This document shows positions 44,106 to 52,976 of a stretch of 64,000 nt of DNA, piece by piece (position 1 is the stretch's first letter; each line of letters begins with the position of its first letter). The stretch covers positions 62,001 through 126,000 of the forward strand of contig JAOUJW010000005.1 in assembly GCA_029882975.1 (NCBI GenBank), read 5' to 3'. A model generated the notes under the pieces. It was not told the DNA's origin. It did no database searches and worked only from the letters and a program-made list of their open reading frames with translations. This DNA comes from Gammaproteobacteria bacterium (lineage in GTDB: Bacteria; Pseudomonadota; Gammaproteobacteria; SZUA-152). The translations under genes and the position numbers were made by a program.

Positions 44106-46410
44106 GGTCAACCTCCAATCCCAGCAGTCGGCTTACCGTGGGGAGTACTTGCCGGGCTCGTTGATGATCGAAATCGCTTTGCGGCAAGGTGCCAGGCAGG
44201 GACGCTTTTTGGTGTTTCACCCGTTCTCCAATTTGACGTCTTTCGGGCATATCAAAACTGGAAAAAGTTCGTCGCAATACCGGTAGCATATTGATAAAAG
44301 CTTCGCTTGGGAGCTGGGAAATCCATTGATCCAGGATCTCCCAAAGGCTTTGATCGTATATAAGCAGCTGACCACTTCCACGTAAAAATCCATCTGCCCA
44401 GGCTGCGGCTTGCCCCGGATCATTTGCGACAGACAAGGCTAATCCGAATTGTCGTGCCGCCTCCGTATCATCAATGGCTCCGGCATTCAGTAATAATTGA
44501 CAGCAGCGACCGGTAAGAAGGGCGTGGATGTCTTCCCGGTCTAACATCGAGATGAGAGTATGGTGCCAACTCTCGGTAAACTCTATGTTGTCCAATAGTG
44601 CTACCGCTGTTTGTACTCCTTGGATCAACTGGTGCAGGTGTTCTGCGGCTTCTTCATTAAGAGAAACACAGGAGTTGGGCAAACCGATGCACACGCGGGT
44701 GATCATTCCCGCCACCACGGTTTGTACAGTGTCTAAGGATGTTTTGCGCACATCGCCGTAACGCAGCAAATGGGCCAGGTTAGGTAAAGCAGCCATTAAA
44801 TGTAATACATCCGCGGCGCGCGCCGCTTCGGCTTGCAGGGTTTGCATCAGGACATCCACAGCTGTATCTAAGTCGGCGAACAGGGCATCCTGGGCAAGTG
44901 CTGCCAGTTCTTCCAGAGACTGATCGTTAGCTCTGGCAATTGTGGCACCATTGGCTGCAGCTTTAATGGTGTTCCCCCAACGTCCGGCCTCGATGAGTTT
45001 GATTTCAAATTCGGGTTTCCACTGAATGCGCCAACTTTCCTTAAAAGTCCCTTTACCGCGGGCTTCATTCCCCCCTTCACCCCAATGACAACCCAGCAAG
45101 CGTAGTTGTCGTAACAGATAACTGCGTTGCAAATCATTGGGTTTGCGCAAATCAAGAATCAGTTCGATATCAGCTGCGCTGGGTTTTAGACGCAGACTTT
45201 TTTGTAGTTTTGCCAAATCCTGTTGTAAGGGCGTCAGGGGGGTATCTTCCGGTACTAACCCCAAGCGCTCTCCTATAATGAGTTTTTGCTGTAACAGGCG
45301 CATTGGTAAGGCATCACCAAACAACATAACCGTTTGTATAGCTTCATTGAGTTCATCTAATCCTACTATAGGTCTGCCGCGCATGGCTGTAAGGGCATCA
45401 GCCAAACGCACCGACTCAATAATGTGAGCTGAGGAAATGTCCAACCCCTCTTCACGGAAAACTCTAGCTGCCAGCGTCAGCCAGTGTAAGGCGATTTTGT
45501 TTTCATGGTTCCATAAATGATGGTACCAGCCGGGTGAATGTATGCCGGCACCATAACCGCCGGCGTAGCTGAGTCGGCCATAACTCCAAGGTATCCAGGT
45601 CGCATTGGTTTTGATTTTGGGCAGGTTTTTTAATATTTGATTGTCTTGTTTTACCGGAGGAAGTTCCTTTAAGGCTGGAACATGCCAAGCCCCACACACG
45701 ACAGCGATATTCTGAAAACCTTCTTTTTGAGTGGCGCGAAGTGTCTTACGCATATGCGCTTCGCGTAATTGTTCTATGAATTCGTCATGTTCATCGGTTG
45801 TGTTGTTCGTTACCGGCTCTTTGCTAATTTCTTCGCGTAATGCCGTCATCGCTTCAGCAATACCTAAAAACACGTTATCACTGTTGCGACGCTCTTCAAC
45901 CATGTGTTCCCACCAGCGTTCGCTGTCTTCATAACCGGCTGCCTGGGCCAACAAACGCAATGGATCTCTGCGAAGCTGTTGCATCAATCTGGGATCTTCG
46001 AGCTTCGTGTCCTCGTCATTCTCTTCGTTGTCCTCTTCACTGTCCACTTCGCCGATCACCTGAGCCTGAAGTTTGGCCTCCTGCGTCTGATCCAGGGCTA
46101 AGCGAAAACTAATGGGTAAGTCCATAAATCGCACAGGTACGTTTTGATCCAAAGCATATTGTAAAGCCTGCCATTCCGGGGAAAATTGGGCAAAGGGATA
46201 GTAAACCGCTTGATCCGGTTGTTCCGGTGCATAAACCAGGATGGCCACCGGTGTTTGCATTTGCTCGTGTTTACATAAGGGTATGATGGAATCCGCTTCG
46301 GGGGGGCCTTCGATCAGCAGCACATCCGGCTGCATAGCGTCCAGAGCCACTTTTAAGCTGCGCGCAGACCCCGGACCGTGGTGTCGTATACCAAATATTT
46401 GTACGGTCAT
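44092..46410 (-). CDS. DUF5682 protein with TraB/TIKI-like N-terminal domain
   Basis: 772 residues. The N-terminus has FGIRHHGPGSARSL (H10-H11) and PDVLLIEGPPEA (Glu34), and near residue 240 VVCGAWHVPAL. These resemble the conserved residues of the TraB/TIKI/ChaN/erythromycin-esterase superfamily, which includes hydrolases and proteases. An acidic, low-complexity stretch lies at about 121-138. The remaining 500 residues are helical with HEAT-like looks. No signal peptide, so cytoplasmic. The start ATG overlaps the MoxR stop by one base. The superfamily link is my reading of motifs; activity untested. Confidence 0.8.
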   Translation of the reverse strand: MTVQIFGIRHHGPGSARSLKVALDAMQPDVLLIEGPPEADSIIPLCKHEQMQTPVAILVYAPEQPDQAVYYPFAQFSPEWQALQYALDQNVPVRFMDLPISFRLALDQTQEAKLQAQVIGEVDSEEDNEENDEDTKLEDPRLMQQLRRDPLRLLAQAAGYEDSERWWEHMVEERRNSDNVFLGIAEAMTALREEISKEPVTNNTTDEHDEFIEQLREAHMRKTLRATQKEGFQNIAVVCGAWHVPALKELPPVKQDNQILKNLPKIKTNATWIPWSYGRLSYAGGYGAGIHSPGWYHHLWNHENKIALHWLTLAARVFREEGLDISSAHIIESVRLADALTAMRGRPIVGLDELNEAIQTVMLFGDALPMRLLQQKLIIGERLGLVPEDTPLTPLQQDLAKLQKSLRLKPSAADIELILDLRKPNDLQRSYLLRQLRLLGCHWGEGGNEARGKGTFKESWRIQWKPEFEIKLIEAGRWGNTIKAAANGATIARANDQSLEELAALAQDALFADLDTAVDVLMQTLQAEAARAADVLHLMAALPNLAHLLRYGDVRKTSLDTVQTVVAGMITRVCIGLPNSCVSLNEEAAEHLHQLIQGVQTAVALLDNIEFTESWHHTLISMLDREDIHALLTGRCCQLLLNAGAIDDTEAARQFGLALSVANDPGQAAAWADGFLRGSGQLLIYDQSLWEILDQWISQLPSEAFINMLPVLRRTFSSFDMPERRQIGERVKHQKASLPGTLPQSDFDHQRARQVLPTVSRLLGLEVDHGSG

Positions 46411-47504
46411 CAGATGATTTCGCGGCAAGCTCGGTACAGATCTTTCCAGTCTTTCCGTTCTTTAATAACGGTTTCCATATATTCTTTCCATACGACGGAA
46501 TCTTGTACCGGGTCTTTGACAACGGCCCCAACCAGGCTGGATGCCATATCGGTGGCGGTTAAGGAACCGTCGCCAAAGTGAGCCGCCAATGCCAGCCCAC
46601 TGCCAACGACCGAAATTGCTTCCGCTGTACTTAAGGTGCCGGACGGGCTTTTCACTTTGATCTTGCCATCCCAGGTAACCCCATCACGCAATTCGCGGAA
46701 CATAATCACCACGCGGCGGATTTCCTCCAGTGCGGGTTTTTCAGCGGGTAACTCCAACGCTCTACCCAGTTTTTCTACACGCTGTTCCACAATTTGCACT
46801 TCTTCTTCTATAGACGAAGGCACAGGTAAAATCACGGTATTGAAACGCCGTTTTAAAGCGCTGGATAAATCATTTACGCCCTTGTCGCGGTTATTGGCGG
46901 TGGCTATAATATTGAACCCTTTTCTAGCCTGGCGTTCGGTGTTGAGTTCAGGTATCGGTAATGTTTTTTCGGATAAGATTGTAATCAATGTGTCCTGCAC
47001 ATCTGCAGGTACTCGGGTTAATTCTTCCACACGGGCAATCTTACCTTCACTGATGGCGTGCATAATAGGACTGGGCACTAAAGCCGATTCACTGGGACCT
47101 TCGGCAATGAGCTTGGCGTAGTTCCAATTGTAACGAAACGCTTCCTCCCCTACCCCGGCGGTGCCCTGAACGATAAAAGTGGACGATCCGCAAATTGCAG
47201 CCGCCAGATGTTCCGATACCCAGGATTTCGCCGTACCAGGTAAACCGTACAGCAACAAAGCTCGATCAGTGGCCAACGTTGAAATAGCAATTTCGATTAA
47301 TCGTGGATTACCGATATACTTTGCGCTGATTTCCATGCCATTGTTCAGTTTTCCACCGAGAATATAGGTTCGTACCGCACCGGGCGATAAGGACCAATTG
47401 GGGGGCCGGGCTTGGTCATCTGCCGCAGACAAGGCTTCCATTTCATGGGCAAACTCTTCTTCGGCATGTTGGCGTAAGACGGCAGTGTTTGGGGTCTGGC
47501 TCAC
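46410..47504 (-). CDS. MoxR-type AAA+ ATPase
   Basis: 364 residues. Walker A is GLPGTAKS (87-94); the Walker B position reads IARVEE (Glu159-Glu160), with the Asp replaced by Glu; sensor 1 is TANN (201-204) and the arginine-finger region ALKRRF (215-220). It should act as a ring ATPase together with the VWA protein two genes downstream. The GTG start has AGAGG seven bases upstream. The stop overlaps the DUF5682 ATG (TGATG). Gap to DUF5691 is 18 bases. Confidence 0.9.
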   Translation of the reverse strand: MSQTPNTAVLRQHAEEEFAHEMEALSAADDQARPPNWSLSPGAVRTYILGGKLNNGMEISAKYIGNPRLIEIAISTLATDRALLLYGLPGTAKSWVSEHLAAAICGSSTFIVQGTAGVGEEAFRYNWNYAKLIAEGPSESALVPSPIMHAISEGKIARVEELTRVPADVQDTLITILSEKTLPIPELNTERQARKGFNIIATANNRDKGVNDLSSALKRRFNTVILPVPSSIEEEVQIVEQRVEKLGRALELPAEKPALEEIRRVVIMFRELRDGVTWDGKIKVKSPSGTLSTAEAISVVGSGLALAAHFGDGSLTATDMASSLVGAVVKDPVQDSVVWKEYMETVIKERKDWKDLYRACREII

Positions 47505-47522
47505 GGCTCACCTCTTTAGTGT

Positions 47523-49103
47523 TTAATGCGTTTTTGACGTGGGATTAATAATTTCTTGTAACATGGTGTTTCGAAACAACAAAGTATCCAGTGTTTCCTG
47601 TAATGGTTCCTGGTACAAACCCTCATTTTCCAGCGGTTTCCTCAGCTGTGTATGAAAGTACTCCAGGCTGTCCAAATGCAAATACAAAGCGGTAATATTT
47701 AATAAGGTACTGATATAATAGTAGCGCTGGTTCAACCCGGAGAACGCGCCGGCCCATGCATCCACCACTGCTTTGGAGAAGGACAAGCTCCACGGATACT
47801 TGAGGTGTTCCAGTAAATTCAGTTTTTCCACCAATGCTTTGGCGTTACTGGTGCCGCTAAGCAGCTCGAGTACCACCTGCTCGCGTTGGTCGGGGACGAG
47901 AATTTTCCACAACTCGGTGTCCATAGGTTCCTGTTTAAGCCAGACTTGAGCAAACTCAGAATCGTTGTGTCTTAGTACGGCACTATACAGCCCCTGTTGC
48001 AGTGGTTGTTCCCACTCGTGCTTTCTAATAATGTCCGCAATTTCTCCGGGATTGAGTTGCCACAAATGACACCAGTGTCCGGGTGGCACCAGGGCCAGAC
48101 TTTGTTCTAACCACCAGGCTTTTTGGCCTTTTCCCTTCGGTGCGGTTTCAATAATCCCGTCTTTCTGCCATTCGTTGTCCCACTGTTCCGGAAGTTCCAC
48201 GGCTAAGCTGCCCTTTTTCGTGCGATTAAGTTTGCTTTTACCATTTGGCGTAAACTGCAACCATTGTTTGAGTCGCTTCAGGGTCCGCTGTGAAAATTGC
48301 GAATCCGGTAATTGTGCCAGCAAACTCGCAGCTGTAAGACGAACTTCTTTACTTTTGTCCTGCAAGCAGGTCTCCAGAAAGGCTTCGTCCTGTTTATTCA
48401 AAGCGATTTCCAGGCAGTTAAGAAGTGCCACACGGTCTTTGGCGGACTCTTGCTTCCAGGTGTCTTGAAGGAGCTGCATTGCTTGTTTATTGTCGATTTT
48501 TCGCAGTTGTCGTAAATAGACACGGCGATCCTGGGTATTGCCCAATTCCCAATCAGTTGTTTTGAGTTCTCCATCTTGTTTAGAGGGCATGTCCTGTAAC
48601 AATTCCTGCCATTGTGGGTGCTGTGCCGCGAGCCACTCCCCCCTTTCTCCTGCCACAGCAAGTATGGGCCTGCGCAGGGGTTTTTTGCGCAATGCTAAAT
48701 CCAAAAGCCTGGGTAGCAATAAATGGGGTAAACGTAAAGACTGCCGTTCCACGGCATCGAGCCACTCCGGTAACAGGGCTAGATTGTCACGGTCGCGTAT
48801 AATTTGTTGTAAGTGGTTTTGGGACAGTGTTGTAACAGTCGGTTGAGTATTAGCGGGGCAAGGTACAATAGTTTCGTCGCTTTGATCTGCCTTGATTCCT
48901 GCGTGATAATAAACACCTACCAGCGCTGCTGTGGATAGAAATGCGGCTTCGCGGTTACCGTCCTGCGGAATTTGACCAGTGGGGTAAATCTGTCGGATCA
49001 AAGGACCAAGGTTTTCATCCTTTAGCAGGACCTGAAGCCCGGTATCGGTTTGTCGTTCGGTACCCAGTAGGGCCACTTTTATGAGCTCTTGCCAGATTTG
49101 CAT
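47523..49103 (-). CDS. DUF5691 helical repeat protein
   Basis: 526 residues, no signal peptide or membrane helix. Mostly helices with HEAT-like stretches such as MQLLQDTWKQESAKDRVALLNCLEIALNKQDEAFLETCLQDKSKEVRLTAASLLAQLPDS. It begins LIKVALLGTERQTDTG, the characteristic start of DUF5691. Likely a scaffold or target-binding partner of the MoxR/VWA pair. It starts four bases after the SWIM gene stop. Confidence 0.8.
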   Translation of the reverse strand: MQIWQELIKVALLGTERQTDTGLQVLLKDENLGPLIRQIYPTGQIPQDGNREAAFLSTAALVGVYYHAGIKADQSDETIVPCPANTQPTVTTLSQNHLQQIIRDRDNLALLPEWLDAVERQSLRLPHLLLPRLLDLALRKKPLRRPILAVAGERGEWLAAQHPQWQELLQDMPSKQDGELKTTDWELGNTQDRRVYLRQLRKIDNKQAMQLLQDTWKQESAKDRVALLNCLEIALNKQDEAFLETCLQDKSKEVRLTAASLLAQLPDSQFSQRTLKRLKQWLQFTPNGKSKLNRTKKGSLAVELPEQWDNEWQKDGIIETAPKGKGQKAWWLEQSLALVPPGHWCHLWQLNPGEIADIIRKHEWEQPLQQGLYSAVLRHNDSEFAQVWLKQEPMDTELWKILVPDQREQVVLELLSGTSNAKALVEKLNLLEHLKYPWSLSFSKAVVDAWAGAFSGLNQRYYYISTLLNITALYLHLDSLEYFHTQLRKPLENEGLYQEPLQETLDTLLFRNTMLQEIINPTSKTH

Positions 49104-49107
49104 AAGT

Positions 49108-50481
49108 TTAAGCCATCATTTCCAATTGCAGACCGACAAGGTTATGTGCTTCCTGGTGATTATATACAGTCAGTGGTTTGAAACGTCCTAAATCCCATTC
49201 CCCAAATATATCTACGGGAAAACCACCACTAATAGACAATAAGGTCCAACCCAATGAGTTAAGCAGTTGCAATTCCAACACTCGGTTTTGTGTGTCTTGT
49301 ATATACCAGTGGTCTCCACGTCGATAAGGTACCACCTGAGATAAAGCCATGGGAAAGGCATATAACCAGGGATATTCAGCCAAAGCCCGGGTATATTGTT
49401 GTAAGGCGGTGTCGATTGAGATAAATGCAGTCGGGGCATTCGGAGTTTGCTGCTTTAGCGGAGATTGTAATTGATCGGGTTCTTTGAGCACTGCTCTCAA
49501 GGGCCAACTGCCCGGATAGTAAATCAGCTCTCCTTCAAAACATTGACCAACACCGGGACGTATAGGCAACACCTGATTAGCTACCGCGAAATCCAACAGC
49601 ATGGCATAGCGACTGCTGTTTTGACCCAGTAACCAAGTACGCTGAATCTGCAACTGGGATTCCAGTTCAGTGACTTGGCTCATAACCCACCAGCTATCCG
49701 AAGTTACCGGGTGGTTCATCAACTCCTCTTTGTTATGAGTATAACCCAGGAGCGAATCCACATCGGCTTTCTCATTGTCGCACAACAGCTCCTTGTTTTT
49801 ATATGCGTTGATAAGTAAGTGCATCTTTGCCAACTGAAACAATAAAGGTTCTTGCCAATGATCCACTTGATAACGTAGATCGGCCCCCCTTTGAATCCAG
49901 CGCGACAATCCCGGCGCCTGGGCATCCACCATACGGGCTGCCATTTTTCGCCAGTGATCACCGGAATCATCTTGCCGGGCCAAACCATGGCGCGCCTGGT
50001 CCTGTATCCACTGTGAGAGGTCTTCTAATCCGGTTGCGACTTTTTGTTCCCTGGATTCACTGCGTTTTTGTTTGGCTTTTTCTCGGCGCCTTAAGGTGGC
50101 CTCATCAGCGGGGCTCTCTTGTTTTGGGTTTGCTTTTCGAGTTGCACGCTGTTCTCTTTTCTCCAGCCAATCGCTAACCCAGTCCGGTGCTTGAGCCTGT
50201 CCCATAGCAGTGGATTCTTCAGCGAACACATAGGCCAGACCCAAGGCGTGTTTACAGGGAAATTTACGGCTGGGGCAGGAACATTTGAAAGCCGGACCGG
50301 TCATTTCTATACAGGTCTGATAGGGTTTGGAACCGCTACCTTTGAATTCACCCCACAGGGCCTTTTCGGTTTTCCCCAATGTCTGCCATTTGGAGGCACG
50401 CCCCAGTTTCTGCCCGGCTTTTACAGAAGCCGTATCCGGAGCCATGCTGGTGACTTGATCAGATGTCCAAGTGATTGGCAT
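49108..50481 (-). CDS. SWIM zinc finger protein
   Basis: 457 residues. The SWIM motif C-x-C-x6-C-x-H is at residues 67-78 (KCSCPSRKFPCKHAL), followed by a Lys/Arg/Glu-rich linker (about 110-155) and a long domain without recognisable motif. SWIM domains bind DNA or proteins, so this may be the recognition subunit. It is the first gene of the five-gene minus-strand set, four bases before DUF5691. No regulatory gene is adjacent. Confidence 0.85.
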   Translation of the reverse strand: MPITWTSDQVTSMAPDTASVKAGQKLGRASKWQTLGKTEKALWGEFKGSGSKPYQTCIEMTGPAFKCSCPSRKFPCKHALGLAYVFAEESTAMGQAQAPDWVSDWLEKREQRATRKANPKQESPADEATLRRREKAKQKRSESREQKVATGLEDLSQWIQDQARHGLARQDDSGDHWRKMAARMVDAQAPGLSRWIQRGADLRYQVDHWQEPLLFQLAKMHLLINAYKNKELLCDNEKADVDSLLGYTHNKEELMNHPVTSDSWWVMSQVTELESQLQIQRTWLLGQNSSRYAMLLDFAVANQVLPIRPGVGQCFEGELIYYPGSWPLRAVLKEPDQLQSPLKQQTPNAPTAFISIDTALQQYTRALAEYPWLYAFPMALSQVVPYRRGDHWYIQDTQNRVLELQLLNSLGWTLLSISGGFPVDIFGEWDLGRFKPLTVYNHQEAHNLVGLQLEMMA

Positions 50482-50504
50482 ATCAAAATAGTAGTCGTTA
50501 CTCT

Positions 50505-50651
50505 TTGTTTTTAAAAGGCATACTATTAATTGCTGGTCTGCTTGTGTGCGGTATGATTGTTATCGGCAACAATCCGGGCAAATTGATGTTTGGATTCAAT
50601 TTTTTTAATCCCAATGGTTATACCACTACCAAAGTGCGAAATTTGACATAA
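50505..50651 (+). CDS. Possible small membrane protein (48 aa)
   Basis: Plus-strand frame between the SWIM start and the EAL-HDOD stop. A hydrophobic stretch KGILLIAGLLVCGMIVIG is followed by NNPGKLMFGFNFFNPNGYTT and a basic end. TTG start, no ribosome binding site, so the start is uncertain; an in-frame TTG at 50475 would add ten residues. It could be spurious. Confidence 0.3.
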   Translation: MFLKGILLIAGLLVCGMIVIGNNPGKLMFGFNFFNPNGYTTTKVRNLT

Positions 50652-50656
50652 ATTAT

Positions 50657-51886
50657 TTACAAGCTGCTTAATGACTCAGCAAAACTATTGGCTTCCCATT
50701 GAGCCCGTTGCAGTTGCTCGTTACTTAGACCCAGTACATCGTCGGTATCACCGGATTCCAATTTTCTTGCGACATCAAGGTAGTGCCAATAGGGTCCCCT
50801 TTGGTTTAACAAAGCTTCCCGAATGGGCTCGGGCACCACGAGATCGTGCAAAATCCGTGGCATATCATTTCCCAGCAACGCATCCAAATAGGAAAACGTA
50901 CCCAATAGAAACAATTCGTTGGAATGTTTAAAATTGTTTTGTTTCCCAAGCAGTTCCATTAAACGTCCTCGATACACAGCAGAGTTCAACAACGTTCTCG
51001 ACCACTTGTTATTTTGCTCGTTGGAGGTGAACAACAATATGGCTAACCATCTGTAAAGTTGCTCTCTTCCCAATAAATTGATAGCGCCGCTTATAGTGGT
51101 GATTTCCTTGCTGCGGCGTAGGCCTGCCGAGTTTACTAGTTTAAGTAGCTTGAATGATAAAGGTACGTCATGGGTTATGCTTTGAGCTAAGTCGCTACTT
51201 TCAGTATCCGACATAATTTGATTCATGACGTTAAGAATAGCCAGTTCGTTGCCGGGAATGTCAGTTTGCGACATGATTTTGGGTTTACCAAAAAAATACC
51301 CTTGGAACAAATTAAATCCCAGTGCCATCAGCAATTCATATTGTTCCACGTTTTCTACTTTTTCAGCCAACAATGTTTTATTGGCCCTCTTGGCAAATCC
51401 AACGTGTTCTACTAAAGATGCATCGTCATGCATTTGCACGTCAATTTTTATTATATCCGCAAATTCCACCAACTTAGCGCTTTCGGTAGTGTAAATGTAA
51501 TCGTCCAATGCAAATTTGTAATTTTTTTCTCTCAGATGTGTTAAGCTGTCTAACAGCTCACTTCCCGGTGTCACAGTCTCCAATATTTCCAATACCACTT
51601 TATCGTGTGGCAAAATCTCCACGAGATCGCTTTTCAATAAATGTTCATCAAAATTAATAAACGCCATTTTGTTTCCCAATACATTTGCGTATCCCATATT
51701 GAGAAATACATTTGCCATGACTTGAAGTGTTGCTATCTTAGGATCATCAAATTCCGCCTTGTTTTTATGTATGCTGTTACGAAATACCAGTTCGTACCCT
51801 ACTATACGACAATTGCGATCAACGATGGGTTGTCTGGCAAGGTATACTTTTAGTGACGCATCGTCTGTTTTTGCTTGTGGAATCAT
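50657..51886 (-). CDS. EAL-HDOD (YuxH-type) signalling protein
   Basis: 409 residues. Residues about 10-205 are an EAL-like domain starting YLARQPIVDRNCRIVGYELVFRNS, in which the E-A-L motif is replaced by YELV, so phosphodiesterase activity is probably lost. Residues about 205-400 are an HDOD domain (LNVMNQIMSD, SFKLLKLVNSAGLRRS, ISGAINLLGREQLYRWL). Such proteins act as regulators in c-di-GMP or motility circuits. It is the last gene of the chemotaxis operon, five bases after cheB. Confidence 0.88.
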   Translation of the reverse strand: MIPQAKTDDASLKVYLARQPIVDRNCRIVGYELVFRNSIHKNKAEFDDPKIATLQVMANVFLNMGYANVLGNKMAFINFDEHLLKSDLVEILPHDKVVLEILETVTPGSELLDSLTHLREKNYKFALDDYIYTTESAKLVEFADIIKIDVQMHDDASLVEHVGFAKRANKTLLAEKVENVEQYELLMALGFNLFQGYFFGKPKIMSQTDIPGNELAILNVMNQIMSDTESSDLAQSITHDVPLSFKLLKLVNSAGLRRSKEITTISGAINLLGREQLYRWLAILLFTSNEQNNKWSRTLLNSAVYRGRLMELLGKQNNFKHSNELFLLGTFSYLDALLGNDMPRILHDLVVPEPIREALLNQRGPYWHYLDVARKLESGDTDDVLGLSNEQLQRAQWEANSFAESLSSL

Positions 51887-51890
51887 GGTT

Positions 51891-52976
51891 TTATCCTAGT
51901 TTGTATTTGCAAATATAGTTAACGATGGCCTCTGGTATACGCCGTAAGGATATGCTCTCACATACCGCGCCCAGATTAACCGCTTCTTTAGGCATTCCAT
52001 ACACAACACAGGAATCTTTGTCTTGTGCGAGAGTGTGGGCGCCACTATTTTTCATTTCCAACAGTCCTTTTGCTCCATCATCACCCATACCGGTCATAAT
52101 AATACCCAGGGCGTTTTTTCCTGCACTAGCGGCAGCGGAGCGAAACAATACGTCAACTGATGGTCTGTGGCGATTGACCAAAGGACCATCAATAATTTCG
52201 ATAAAGTATCGCGTTCCGTTGCGTTTCAACATCATGTGTTTTCCGCCGGGTGCGATAAGTGCCTTGCCGGGTGTCACCACTTCTAAGTTCTCGGCTTCTT
52301 TCACTTCTATTTCACATAGACCATTCAATCGAGTAGCAAACGCACGAGTAAATTTTTCCGGCATATGTTGCACAATAACGATTCCGGGTGACATGGATGG
52401 CAACGAGCTGAGAATCTCTTCCAGAGCTTGAGTACCGCCAGTGGAGGTTCCGATTGCGACAACGCAATCTGTTTTTACTTTGGTATTTAGTGCCACTGGT
52501 GGAATTACGGTATCAACCGAATGCTTAGCAGGTACAGGTCTATCTATAGGTATTACATTAGGTTTTAATTGTTTAATATTGGCTTGTGCTGCAGATTTTA
52601 TCGCCTGTAAAAATAGGGTTCGTTCTTCACGAAAGTAAGTACTCAAAGATACTTTGGGCTTTGCTATAATATCAACGGCACCGGATGCTAAGGCTTGCAT
52701 TGTTATGTCTGCCCCTTGTTGTGTCATTGAAGAGCATATGACAACCGGGGTAGGCCTTTCTGACATTATTTTTTTTAAGAAGGTGATGCCGTCCATTCGA
52801 GGCATTTCAATATCCAGCAAAATGACGTCGGGCCACGCCTTTTCCATATGTTTCATGGCAAATATAGGATCTGAAGCTTTGGCGATGACATCAATGGAAG
52901 GGTCTGCATCCAGTATCTCAGATACTACCTTGCGAACCACAGCAGAATCATCCACAACCAGTACTTTAATGGTCAT
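51891..52976 (-). CDS. cheB: Chemotaxis glutamate methylesterase / response regulator
   Basis: 361 residues. Receiver domain with Asp9/Asp10, phospho-acceptor Asp55 and the usual MP motif, then the methylesterase domain with Ser in GTSTGG, His in VQHMPEKF and Asp in GMGDDGAKG. It removes methyl groups from receptor glutamates when phosphorylated by CheA. The ATG overlaps the cheR stop by one base. Confidence 0.96.
   Translation of the reverse strand: MTIKVLVVDDSAVVRKVVSEILDADPSIDVIAKASDPIFAMKHMEKAWPDVILLDIEMPRMDGITFLKKIMSERPTPVVICSSMTQQGADITMQALASGAVDIIAKPKVSLSTYFREERTLFLQAIKSAAQANIKQLKPNVIPIDRPVPAKHSVDTVIPPVALNTKVKTDCVVAIGTSTGGTQALEEILSSLPSMSPGIVIVQHMPEKFTRAFATRLNGLCEIEVKEAENLEVVTPGKALIAPGGKHMMLKRNGTRYFIEIIDGPLVNRHRPSVDVLFRSAAASAGKNALGIIMTGMGDDGAKGLLEMKNSGAHTLAQDKDSCVVYGMPKEAVNLGAVCESISLRRIPEAIVNYICKYKLG

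Noticed and set aside
42915-47504. Treating the VWA/MoxR genes as a magnesium or cobalt chelatase
   Set aside because: The ATPase and VWA domains are on separate genes beside DUF5682 and DUF5691, with no CobN or BchH subunit.
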